Part shown: positions 1 to 10,150 of the stretch, in pieces | Position numbering within the stretch: position 1 is the first letter of the stretch | Layout of the letters: every line of letters starts with the position of its first letter | DNA from: Nymphaea colorata | Taxonomy: Eukaryota > Streptophyta > Magnoliopsida > Nymphaeales > Nymphaeaceae | Assembly: GCF_008831285.2 (NCBI RefSeq) | Contig: NC_045139.1 | Coordinates: 2,736,704-2,800,703, forward strand | DNA length: 64,000 nucleotides | Reading direction: 5' to 3' | Notes under the pieces: model-generated | Told to the model about the DNA's origin: nothing | Database searches by the model: none | Seen by the model: the letters and a program-made list of their open reading frames with translations, nothing else | Made by a program: the position numbers and the translations under genes

Positions 1-111
1 TCATTGGTATGGGTTATAGGGGTCGTAGGTACAGGATTAGTCTCACAGTCTTCAAACACCACTTTCATCATAGCATTTTCTCTTTCCTCATCTGACAACG
101 TGACTGCAACA
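1..111 (-). pseudogene. Fragment of a second Myb/SANT-like gene (cut by window edge)
   Basis: On the minus strand this segment reads as an open exon of about 36 codons after a plausible acceptor (CAG at 112-114). Positions 1-54 are nearly identical to 737-790, inside exon 2 of the neighbouring Myb/SANT-like gene, and encode the shared motif PVP-TPITHTN. The upstream part (SDEERENAMMKVVFEDCE) differs from the neighbour, so this is a diverged paralog rather than a simple repeat. The rest lies outside the window, so I cannot say whether the copy is intact. Confidence 0.55.
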
Positions 112-324
112 CTGGGTAGCATAGAAAAAAGGTTTTAACATAACAAATCATACCATTTATAAACAAAACATTCTAATATGGAAAGGCGAAAGGAATTAAT
201 TGTCATAAAACAAACATATATGTATGAAATATAAAGAAACTTAAGTAGCATGTTTTGAATTGTATAGAAGTTGGAACCAACACAGCATTGAATTTATAAA
301 GATATTTGAAACATATAGTACTTA

Positions 325-1334
325 CTATTGATGATTGATATTTTGAAGCAACCAAGGCACCCGTTCATCGGGCTTAAGGTTGAGGAAGGTGAGCGGCTTA
401 TTTCCATGCTCCATTAGTGTTAGGGCTCTTATGTGCAAGCTCCTATCAATCTCTCTCGAGTTGAGCATTTCACGCAATATGAGTGCACATTTGTTGTTTG
501 TTTGTGCTCTAGATGTGTTTGTCATTGTTCGAAAACTATCGGCTATGTCATGCAATAGCATTCGATAGTCCTCATCAATTGTACTTAATCTTGCTCTTTT
601 GTTGGATGATTTGGTGGTCCTACTTTCTGATGCAGTAGGTTGTGAATTTTGTTGACTGTGTGCTGGTGATGGTATAATAGAATTATTGTTCAACATTTGT
701 GTGAATGATACATTTTCATCAACATTCAGCCCAAAATCATTGGTATGGGTTATAGGGGTCTCAGGTACAGGATCAGCCTCAGAGTCTTCAGTCATCATGT
801 GTGGAGTACAATTATAACTGCCACGACCTGTGGCAGTTGACTCGCCATACACTTCATGTAACTCCTCATAGTGTTTCCAGTTTTGTCCTCCTTTGAATTT
901 GCGCCTGTCTGGGAATTTCTGCAATTTGGTTCTTAGTCACATATGTTGGATCTAGTAATTGACATGATGATCAGCAATCTTCAACTAAATGTTCTCATAC
1001 TTACCTGAATGTAGACGGCCCAAACTTCATTATCAACATCTACACACTTGTTTGTTGGGTCCCAACCAAACCCGCTTGTTGCCAAAATTTGCTTGCATAT
1101 ATTGTAGTCGGCTTTTGTGCTCTTCAACTTGTTCTTAATTTTTTCTGTTGTGAATTCTTGCCCAAACTTTTCCATCATCTTTTGTCCAATTGCCTTATAA
1201 GCTTTTCCCTTTAAATTGCCGCCTGACTTCATGCTAGGTAGTCGTGATTGCTGAACTAGAAGATGTATAAGATATTCTAGTTGAGCATCACTCCATATGA
1301 GACTGTCATTTCTTGAGTTGCTTGAACATTCCAT
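325..1334 (-). CDS. Myb/SANT-like DNA-binding domain protein (Harbinger-associated type), two exons
   Basis: Exon 1 is 1334-1005 and exon 2 is 918-325; a CAG|GTAAGT donor and TTGCAG acceptor join them in phase 0, giving about 307 residues. Residues 12-105 fit the Myb/SANT-like domain (Myb_DNA-bind_3): W at IWSDAQLEYLIHLL, then a lysine-rich stretch around KNKLKSTKADYNICKQIL, then SGFGWD and EVWAVYI. Exon 2 continues with the family's NWKHYEELHEVYGESTATG segment, a low-complexity Ser/Thr/Asn stretch and a basic NKRARL, possibly a nuclear signal. Proteins of this family accompany PIF/Harbinger transposases or are domesticated from them, and are expected to bind DNA in the nucleus. A partial paralog lies at 1-111 and a broken relative at 55.4-55.9 kb. 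Whether this copy is a host gene or a transposon gene is open; no transposase is seen beside it. Confidence 0.8.
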
Positions 1335-2537
1335 AACTACTACAATACAATTTCAAGAAGATAGTATGCATGAATAGTAAGTAGATACAAGAATTTGGCT
1401 AAAAGTCATACACCATAAAACAACTGTTCATACATATGTGCTTTATCTTATAAAGTAAACAAACTTCTAAATCACTGTAAGTGCTTTCTCTTAACTATTG
1501 ATAGTAAAATAGTTTGCGATAGACGAAATATATTAGGTAGAGCAATCAACTGCATTCTCTTAACTATTGAATCAACTTTTTGCCTCCTTCGCATTGTGGA
1601 TCCAAAATATCCAAATTCTAGTAAAATTTAACAATGCAAATAGAAAAACAGTACAGCTAGAGAGAGACGAATATACTTTAATCTCAATCTTAATTGATAA
1701 TTTTTACAAACAATGAGATCGTTGGATGACAAAGCATGAAACCCACAAAGCAGCCACGCCACCACCACAATAAGCCAGTCTACAAAATCAAATCAGCGTT
1801 TTCATATTCATAAAATAGACACCATAAAACGTGTACATTCGCTTATGAATTGTAACTGCTCAACCTCAACAATTAGAATCCTCTTGAGCTCTAAGAGTTC
1901 CTGCTCATAAAGGAGGCGATGACATCCATTATGAGTTCGTAATAAATAATAATATCTTCTAGGTTCAAAAAGGACATCAAATGGTTTCATTCACCACATT
2001 TTCAAACAAGTTAGAAACGAAATCAGTAATCATCTGTAACCAAATCTGATACTTTCTTAATATCTCCCAGCATCCATATGACCTCCGGATTAAGTAAAAC
2101 ATAATCTACTGAACGTGAAACTTCAAAAATCCCTGAGCGCAGACTATTCAATTATCCTACACGCACAATTTCATGAAAGAACGAGCCAAACAGAAGGCCC
2201 AAAATCTAGGTACATAGTAGACACAAATGGCTTTCGTAGGATTAATGGGAAAGTTCATGCTCTCTTTCTGCTGTGCGAATCCAACTTATGTTAGACAAAA
2301 TAAATAAAATCCTATAAATCGACCTACTATCTGCTGTGCCAAATGGAGAGAAGATGATAAACGGCGACTGGGAAAAGGGCGAAAAAACAGGACGCCCTTA
2401 CCTCTACGAGAAGCTGCTGCTGGGCTGCACCGAAAGCTACGGTTGGGCTGCTGCTGGCCTGAAAATGATAAACAGCAATGGAAAAAGGGCAAGAAAGAGG
2501 AGTAGGGCTGCGATCAGGGAAAAGGCAAAGAGGAAAC

Positions 2538-2574
<37 letters not shown>

Positions 2575-2703
2575 GAGAAGCAGCCTGCGCCTAACCTCGG
2601 AAGAGTCCCTGGCTGCGGAGGGGAGGAGGAGGCTGAGGAGCTTGGGAGACAGGGCCTAAGGGGCAGTTTTTGATTTGTTCCGGAAATTTCTTTCCACACT
2701 CGA
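1335..2703. other. Intergenic region, no gene seen
   Basis: AT-rich sequence up to about 2.3 kb, then a purine-rich stretch with a (GA)n microsatellite at about 2539-2580. Short open frames here overlap on several strands and have no recognisable domain. I see no gene. Confidence 0.6.
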
Positions 2704-3222
2704 GGGACAAGTATTTTCCCGAAAAGGACAAGTATTTTCCCGAAAAGGCAAAACCCAATTTCACCGACATAACGAAACCCAAATGACATCAAAAAAAGGT
2801 TTCTTAGTTTCCCATGATCAACAACTCATCAAGAAATATAGTAAATAATCCCCAAACATCCATCAAGAAAAGGCATTGAGCAAAACCCCAGAAAACATCA
2901 AAAGAATAAAAGTTTGCATTTTGGCTTTGAATGATAGACAGGACTTCTTTCGTTTACGAAGCTCCCTGACCTACCTGCCGACGTCAGATTTGTTGAATTT
3001 CTAGGTACCCTTCAACCACCGGCCGAGCGCCCTGCCAATGCTTCAGGAGGAACTGCCGTCGTTGAAGCGTGGCCGGTGAAGCAACTATCGCCACCACTGA
3101 GGCCGCCGGCGGCTTCACTGCAGTCATGCCGTTTATCCGTGAAGATGATCCTTCTGTAAGACGCAGATAATGGGGTTTATCGTTGAGCCCGAGGGTTATG
3201 GAAACAGGGAGAGGATGCTGGG
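2704..3222 (+). repeat. Diverged duplicate of the PPR exon 1 region at 22976-23497
   Basis: This 519-bp segment aligns in the same orientation with 22976-23497, about 20 kb away, at clearly reduced identity. Matching landmarks in order are a GTATT-C-CG block near the start, ATCCCCAAACAT, the run ACTTCTTTCGTTT-CGAAG, CTTCAACCACCGGC, and GAGAGGATGCTGG at the end. It covers the promoter or 5' UTR, exon 1 and the start of intron 1 of the PPR gene. The local doublet GACAAGTATTTTCCCGAAAA (2706-2747) is private to this copy. Confidence 0.85.
2926..3127 (-). pseudogene. Pseudogene copy of PPR exon 1
   Basis: The segment is homologous to exon 1 (23176-23403) of the PPR gene on the same strand. The start codon survives at 3127-3125. 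A 2-nt deletion in the segment matching GTGGTGGCGAAGCAG shifts the frame, and a CGA codon has become TGA in the segment matching TCCTCCCGAAGC. Further sequence is missing near the start of the copy and before the block ACTTCTTTCG. The GT donor that ends the real exon reads GC here (CAAA|GCCAAA). No copy of exon 2 is found nearby, so this is a dead fragment from segmental duplication and not retro-copied, since flanking promoter and intron sequence came along. Confidence 0.85.
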
Positions 3223-3885
3223 TCTAAAGTATGTTTAGTGGGCATCTGGTTTTGCATTGATGGCAAAAAATACCATCGACTATCGTAGGCTTAAACAGGT
3301 CTCTTGTCCCAAAGGAAAAGGGAAAACAAATGATCACTTACATGCTATTTTGAATGTATGTCATTCGATCGAATTAAGAACCAGAACTACTCGGATGTTA
3401 GGTCAGAATTGGAATTTACATAAAATTGAAGGTGACAAATGTGTATGACTTTCATTTACTGTGGGGATGTGATGCGTCCGCTTGACTTTAAAAACATATA
3501 CTTCTTTGCATGAAGTCAGCTTTATATGCTGAAAAACTCAAAACAATCGATCATAATGAGACAAAAAAATTGAGTTACACTTCTCTTTTCGCGTTTTGAT
3601 GCCTTTAGCTTTATTTATATCGTTAGAGAAGCAGCAAAGCAATACTCTCATTCAGTTTTTCCTCTAAGAGGAGCTGCATCATGGTGTTTTTCAAATTTCA
3701 AAGATGAAAGCGCGGGAAATGAGCGGCCCTAGGATGAAATTGGCAAAATAAAAGGACGAACTTGCTCTAAGTAGGTTTTGCTATGTTGTGTTGATGATGA
3801 CTCATAAGTTGGCGTGTTTGAATTGTCAACCAAATCACATCTCAATGCTTTAATGGACATATCTCTCGTCGGAATAAATGATTAT
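3223..3885. other. Intergenic region, no gene seen
   Basis: AT-rich sequence with only short open frames lacking recognisable domains. Nothing else can be supported. Confidence 0.6.
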
Positions 3886-4585
3886 GGGCTCGTTTGATGG
3901 CTGAAAAATGAAAAGGAATGAAGTTTGAATTGGTGAATGGGAAATAAAATTTCATTTCTTCAAAACTTGTCTTTGGTAAGTTGGATTTATATTTCTGAAC
4001 AAATTTATGGTTTGATGGATTTATATTTCTGAAAACAAATTTATGGTTTGATGAAAAAATGTTGGAATCGGTGGAAACGAAGGGGAAAGAAGAAGAACGA
4101 AGGGAAAAGAGGAAGAAAGATGAAAAAGGGAAGGAGGGAAGAAGAAGGGAGGCAGAGGAAAAAGGGAAGGATGGAGGAGGAAGAAGAAGATGCGGCTGGA
4201 AGAGGAGGAGGCGGAGCGGCCGCTGGAGAAGATGAAACCGACGATGCCCTTTCCCCTTCATTCTTCCTCTTTCCCCTTCGTTCTTCCTCTTTCCCTTTTT
4301 GCTGCTAGACGCTGCGCTGGTGAGGAGATGCCCAATCAAGCCGCTAGTGATAACGTTATGCAGGAGGGCATGAGGAGAGGAAGATGATGATGGTGCTGAG
4401 CGTGAGAAAAAGAAGATGAGCGACGTGTTTGATAGCATGGGTGGAAAGATGTTTCCGGAAATATATTCCCGAATTCTCGGGAAATGGTCGATTTTTTTTT
4501 CCATGTTTGATAACATGGAAAAATTTTAAAAATTTGAAATAAATGTCATGTTGAACAGTATATTTCCTGTGAAGCAAACGCTCCC
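3886..4585. mobile_element. Probable non-autonomous DNA transposon (MITE-like, about 700 bp)
   Basis: The segment begins GGGCTCGTTTGATGGC and ends CAAACGCTCCC, so the ends are inverted copies matching at about 9 of 11 positions. The left end resembles 25051 (GGGGCGTTTGATGGCC) and the MITE at 62335. The interior is a purine-rich tract (about 4080-4300) and carries two further GTTTGATA-CATGG motifs near 4430 and 4505. TAT flanks both ends and could be a 3-bp target duplication, but this is weak. No coding sequence is credible; the open frames in the GA tract are low complexity. Confidence 0.45.
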
Positions 4586-5298
4586 TATATAGGAGTTACT
4601 ACTGAAATGTAGTACGACCATATTCAACACATGAGAAAGAAAATAGGTGAAGGCTGATGCCTTCCAAAATCCATGGATGTAACACTTAAAAAAGTTAGTT
4701 TTGTATATGGAATCTTCAATGACTTGGGTTTATTAAATATATAATTGTCTTAGTTTTTAATAAAACTAAAATTATTATGGGGTAAGTTGAGATCCAAGCT
4801 CGAGTTCAAAAATGGGTCAAATTGTGTGTGCTTGAAAAAGATGTGGATTGTAATACCAAAAGAAAATGTAGTAATACCATATTAATGAGATGATTGTGTG
4901 TAACTGTTTTTTTTTTATTAAAACCAATAAAACTATTGGGTCTAATTGTTACCAAGAACGCAGCGACAGGATGTGAAAGAACGAGATATTGGATGTACTG
5001 CAAAACTGAGGAGTAAGAGCTATCACTTCAATTATTATACACCGCTATCGACTAGACACTGCTATGGAGGGCATTGGTATGCTTGGGGCCTAAGAGGAAC
5101 CGATGCTCGCCCGCGAACAGTGGATGCAAGCTACGGCCAATCCCTGCTTGGACGACAACTGCACAGACATGGAGGCGACTACTACTCGGGTCCCTGCGGC
5201 TTCCCATGATACCATTCCTTGCCCCTACCACTGAAGGGGCCATTTCTGGCCACCAACACCGAGTCTGTTTCTGGTCGGCTTTCTAAGTTTGTGGATCT
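4586..5298. other. Intergenic region, possible LINE leader after 4.95 kb
   Basis: No conserved gene seen. The last 350 bp, just before the LINE start codon, hold overlapping open frames on both strands and could belong to the LINE 5' region, but no domain is recognised. Confidence 0.4.
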
Positions 5299-5930
5299 AT
5301 GAAACTTCTTTCTTGGAACACTCGTGGCCTAATTGGGCATTCTGCGCAACAGGACCTTTTTTCTATTGTTAGTGATCAGGGTGTTGATGTTTTGGTTCTT
5401 CTTGATGCTTACATGTTTCTGGGCCCTTCGACCGCTGGAAGTCTAGCTATAAGCATTTTGCTGTTGCTTCTAATATCGAGATGCTTGGCATTGGATGAGA
5501 TGCCCTCCAAATGAAGGTGGAGTACTGTAGCTTACTGAAGGGAAAGATCTCCAAAAAGCTGGCTGGATGAAAAGGAAGGCTTTTATCATATTTTGGTAGA
5601 ATGTATTTAATAAAACGCGTTATCAACCAGATTATTGGATATTGGTTGATGTGCTTCTTGCCTAATACAGTTATTTGCTCCCTAGAGGCTGAATGCAGTA
5701 AATTCTTCTGTGAGATGCAGAAAATCATAGAAGAATTCATCCCATCAGTTGGAAAACTCTCTAGGCCAGAAGAGGAAGGTGGTGTTGATGGCAAAACTTT
5801 GGGGGATATGAACAGATGGACAGCATACTTAGCAATGACGGGGAGAGACCTCACTAATGATAAGATACAGAGAAGTGAAATCAGCATGGAAAATTGCCGT
5901 CATATGTCTAGATCTTCCGAAGAAACTTGA
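5299..5930 (+). mobile_element. Deleted LINE (non-LTR) retrotransposon remnant
   Basis: An ATG at 5299 opens with MKLLSWNTRGL, the usual start of the plant LINE ORF2 endonuclease, with DVLVLLDAY following where the family has D-L-Q-ET. By about 5500 the sequence has jumped to the thumb region after the reverse transcriptase: KVEYCSLLKGKISKKLAGW, then VINQIIGYWLMCFLPNTVI and, with frame changes, RPEEEGG and TLGDMNRWTAYLAM. The catalytic reverse transcriptase core is absent, so the copy is internally deleted and crossed by stops and frameshifts. Sequence to about 6770 may hold degraded 3' parts of the same element, but I recognise no domain there. Confidence 0.7.
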
Positions 5931-6959
5931 GCGCATGCATGCTTTCCCGCGATATAAATACGTTTGCTCTAGTTAGAAAAAGATTGCAAATAAATGCAGC
6001 GCCTTTTGAACAAAAGCGGACTGTGAGAGGTTCGTTTATATGGTGATGGGGGGAAAAGTTTAAATGTCATTGGGCAAGAAGATGTTGACAGATATCCTTC
6101 TTGCTAACTATATGATACTTCTGGAAGGAAGGCACACCAAATTCATGATCAAGAGGATGGGACAGGCAGGAAAATAGGCAAAGGATTTGCACAGATGTTA
6201 AAACATTTGTTAGTTCGGACTTCTGCCAAATGGTCTATGAAGGTCAAAAATGATTTGGTTATTTTGGTAGCAAACAAGGATACGACCTGATCCTGGCCTT
6301 CGGTTGGAAGAGAATTCTGTATTGTTCAAACTTCAAACTGCCTGTTTATATCTGCAGGAAGGTCAGAAGATAGTGTTTTGCTATTAGATCAGGTGATGGA
6401 ATGATCAATCATGCTGGTGTTAGCTTTTATGAGAAGGCCTGGGCTTGGACTGTAGATCACTTCTATCGAAATGTTATGAAACTCATCCCTGCCAGTCCGA
6501 GAAGCATCTGTATGGTATGTGTACCTGACTCGCAGAGGTTCCAGCTACGGAAGTCTTGAAGGCAGCATTGCAGACTGGGTCGTGAGAATTCCTTTATTTT
6601 CTCATGCAGAGATCAAATTGTTTTCAGGAATTGTAATCCAATTAGGCAAGTTGTCAGCTTACTGAGTTACAATACCCTTGTTAATTCTTTTTACATTTGG
6701 AATTCTTTACCTGACTGTTAAGATCATCATCCGGCCTAAATATTAGGCTTCTGTGAGGTTTCAGTTTTTTTACATGAATTTCTAATTCATAGACGGGAGC
6801 CCACTCTCCCACAAGGCTTGCATTGGAAATCTGTCATCCATAATGCCCTAAACTCTTTCGCTACATTCACCAACAAGCAATAGAATTAGTAATTGTTGTT
6901 CAACAATGAAGCTGATGGTCCAACATGTAAGGACGTAAGTTTTGAAGGGTATACTGAGC
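5931..6959. other. Probable 3' remainder of the LINE, no gene seen
   Basis: Short frames with frequent stops and no recognisable domain; placed here mainly by position after the LINE fragment. Confidence 0.3.
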
Positions 6960-7090
6960 TTATGCACCGGCGGGGCCAGGGTTTTTTGTTAGGGGCCAAA
7001 CTATATTTCTTAAAGTTTTTACTCAAGCCGAACCATATTTCTCAAAACTTTTCAAAGGACCAACCAAAAATTTTGATAAGTTATACGATG
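6960..7090 (+). repeat. Dispersed GGCCAGGG...AAAATTTT repeat, copy 1
   Basis: A GC-rich GGCGGGGCCAGGG is followed by GGGGCCAAACTATATTTCTTAAAGTTTTT and an A/T-rich tail ending in CAACCAAAAATTTT. The same layout recurs at 24005-24215, 29330-29530 and 60095-60270, so this is a dispersed repeat family, probably a decayed transposon end. Confidence 0.5.
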
Positions 7091-7277
7091 AAACTTATAA
7101 GTTAGCAATCGTTTTCTTATAAAAAATATTAAAATAACAACATAAAAGACAACCTCACCCTTTGAAGTAAGCTTGTTTCAAAAACTAATGACAACAACAA
7201 AATAACCTCGCCGCCGGCGACGGTTGACAGCAGACAGCAGATCGTTGCCGCCTAGTACAAAACCTCGCTCGGCATTT

Positions 7278-7860
7278 TGTTGCGCAACCCAACAGTGTTG
7301 CAGGCGAATGCAGGCAGAAAGTAGAAAGGAGGAAAGAAGCGATTTTCCGGGCGGCAGCCCTGCCTTCTTCTTCTTCGTCTACTGCAAGCAATGGGGAAGG
7401 CCGACAGCCCTCCCTCCTTCACGGCTCTCTGGGACGAAGTAAGGGGAAAGGGCACTTCTCCCTTCCCTGCCACTGACAGCAAGGGACCCGCAGGTCCCCC
7501 TTTCAGGCAAGACCTTCGTAAAGAGCAAGGAAAGAGGGGCCCTGTCAGAACACGACAGGGGGAGGGCTTCTGCCCAACCCCCAGAAGCATCTGGTGCCTC
7601 CGCTTGCTGCGTGAAGGGAAAGAGAGATCCCTGTCGATGGAAGAGAGACCTGTTGTTCACATGGCAGAAGACTAGGGTGAAGTACCCTTTCCCCTGTCCT
7701 GTCCAGGGAGACGAGAGGAAGGTAGGGCCATCCTTCCCTCCCTGTCGCCAACAGAAGACAAACAAGAAGAGCGCGGAGCCGCCGCTCTCTCGCTCCCACT
7801 TCCTTCTCCTCCTTTTTCCCTGCACGTACCTGCAGTTCCATTGTGTTGCACAACAGAACA
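7278..7860. repeat. Long imperfect inverted repeat (foldback-like)
   Basis: The left arm starts GTTGCGCAACCCAACAG near 7280, and the reverse complement of the right arm starts GTTGTGCAACACAATGG near 7855. Reading inward, both share TGCAGG, an AAAGGAGGA-AG stretch, GCGGC, CTTCTTCTT-GT-T, GACAG-GGAGGGA and GGGGAAAGGG-ACTTC-CCC. Arms of about 200 bp surround a central spacer of about 150 bp. The interval is much more GC-rich than its surroundings. Overlapping frames on both strands show matching translations only because the arms are copies; I see no credible protein. Confidence 0.6.
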
Positions 7861-7999
7861 GCAACAATGAGAGTCGACAGCTCCTTCTTCCGCTTCTTCT
7901 TAATTTCCCTTTGCACCCACTTGCTCACTCCTTTGGTGGCACTGCAGAATCCGTCCGCCATTGCTGGACGGCGAGGGCTGCTTTCTTCCTTCCATTTTT

Positions 8000-8860
8000 C
8001 TTCGTTGACTAAAAAAACAGAAAAATCTTTGGAAAGGGTGAAGTTGTCTTTTTGTTTTATTTTTTAAAAGTAACTAAGTAAGTAGTTGTTTAAGACTTGA
8101 AGTTGATGTTGGTGCATCTATTGTAATATTTTTCCTTTCAAATATTAAAAACTTACTTGTGCATGGTGCACGTTGAGCACGACTTTCTCTATTAAATGAT
8201 CAAAACTTCCCAGTCCCACAGCACCACCTGCGTATTTTGGCTCTTTTTAAAGCAAAGTGAATATTTTATAAATTTTATTTTCTGCCTTGCCCACGAGGAG
8301 GAGATTTTCATTTTCACAGACTAGGGGCATGATAATCATTGACGAAATATTTTACAAGGAAACTTCGGAGTCAACGGTGCCATGGGGAAGGCACCTCCGC
8401 CATGTCCTGCCGAGATATCTCATGCCTCCATCAACTCCAAAATCAAAAGACTTGGTTTCCTCCTTGAAGTTCTTAGATTGATAGAGCACTGATACACCTC
8501 TCTCTCTCTCCTACGATCCGCCTACCCTTCTCCCTTCTTTGTCTTCACGAGCTCGTAATTAAACGAGCACCACAGAGAGGATCAGAACATCGTGTGGGCA
8601 AAGTGCATGCCATAGAGCCAGGGGCCGAAGAAAGCTGGCTGACCAGGGAAGAAGGGACGGGAAGCAAGCAGGTGGCGTTCAAGCGGATCGCTTTGAGTCG
8701 GAAAGGCAAAGCAACCATGTGCTGGCAAAGGGAATTACCAAAGCGATGTATGAGATGGACGGAACTAACATGGCCGGAGAGGAGTTAATACCGTGGAGAT
8801 CTGGAAAGGCTCTTTTAATTCTTGTTTGTCTTTCACACTTTTTCTGCATGCATAGATCTT
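8000..8860. promoter_or_regulatory. Upstream region of the TIR-NB-LRR gene
   Basis: Gene-free sequence holding a CT-rich stretch (about 8497-8540) typical of plant 5' leaders. The transcription start cannot be placed by reading. An in-frame upstream extension from about 8822 lacks a better start than the ATG at 8861. Confidence 0.35.
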
Positions 8861-9842
8861 ATGAAAAGATCAAGGTCTCCACGATATTCCGAGAGGTTTG
8901 ATTATGAGGGTGATGAAGGAGAGGGTTCTTCACCTCCTTCATCATGCTCACCACGGGTGAGGGAAGATGGGTTTCAGTATGACGTGTTTCTGAGCTTTAG
9001 GGGAGCAGACACTCGCAAGGGTTTCACGGGCCACCTCTATTATGCATTGGATGACAAGGGTATCGCTACTTTCATCGATAGTGAGAAGTTGGAGAAGGGG
9101 CAGAAAGTGGAGGAGCTGTTTGGATACATTGAAAGATCCAAGATCTTTGTGCCCATCTTTTCCAAGGCTATGCTGATTCAAAGTGGTGTTTAAAAGAAAT
9201 AGCCAAGATTGTGGACTGCAAGAGGCTTGTCATACCGGTGTTCTTTGATGTGGAGCCAAGAGATGTCCGCCATCAAACTGGCCCTTTTGCCAATGCATTT
9301 AGAGGCTACTTTCAAAAGGAAAACACACACAAAGAAGAGGTGAGCAAATGGAGTTCAGCTTTGACAGAAGCAGGGCGAATCTCCGGATATAACTTGGCCG
9401 ATACAGATGGGTAAGTAAATAGCTTACCCTAATCTGTTCTCTTTATCGGACATTTAACATTTTTTTTTATATGATAGATTGTTTAGATCTACATGTCCAG
9501 TCCTTGATCCCATTCAATTCTCACATACGTAAATAAATGAAAAAGGCACACTTAATAGTTTAATCACCAATTTTTTGAGAACTTAAGTTGGATGGGCCTC
9601 TAAGCCGGTTATATATGCTGTCCTCATGTATGAAATTTTCTGTGTTATTTTAATAATGATAAAAAATGTTCACGATTAATACAAAAAAAAAATTGTAGAG
9701 ACAAAAAAAAAAACCACAAGAAAAAAAAGCATTTGGAGATTTGATAAAGGTAAAGAATGTTAGCCCGTAAATATATATAGTTATGACCAATATACTCATT
9801 TATGTAGTAAAGTGTGTTTTCAATTATTTGTCCTACTCATAG

Positions 9843-10150
9843 TGTTATCTCATTATCTCAAATATTTTATTATCTCATGCTTATGTTTAGTGTTATCTCA
9901 TTATCTCATAAATATTATCTCATACTTATGCTTAGCGTTATCTCATACACGGTTCCTCATTTTATTATCTCATAAATATTTTATTATCTCACAAACATTA
10001 TCTCATGTTTATGTTTAGCGTTATCTCATACATTCATCCTTTATATTATAAATCTTTTATATCTCATAAACATTATCTCATGTTTATATTGCGTTATCTC
10101 ATACATTTATCTGTTATCTCATTATTTTAAAAGTATTTTGTTATCTCATA
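9843..10150 (+). repeat. Degenerate TTATCTCA repeat array in intron 1 of the TIR-NB-LRR gene
   Basis: The octamer TTATCTCA occurs about 15 times in some 300 bp, often as GTTATCTCATAC or ATTATCTCATAA, with irregular spacers and variants such as TATGTTTAGCG. On the minus strand each copy reads TGAGATAA and so contains a GATAA core. Surrounding sequence is simple AT-rich DNA with a (TA)n and TTTA run at about 10387-10425. Confidence 0.8.

Noticed and set aside
4048-4387. Lys/Glu/Arg-rich open frames on both strands
   Set aside because: They are translations of a GA-rich tract inside a transposon-like element, without domain structure.
7252-8012. Several overlapping 110-160 codon frames on both strands
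   Set aside because: They lie in the GC-rich inverted repeat, overlap one another in many frames and have no recognisable domain.
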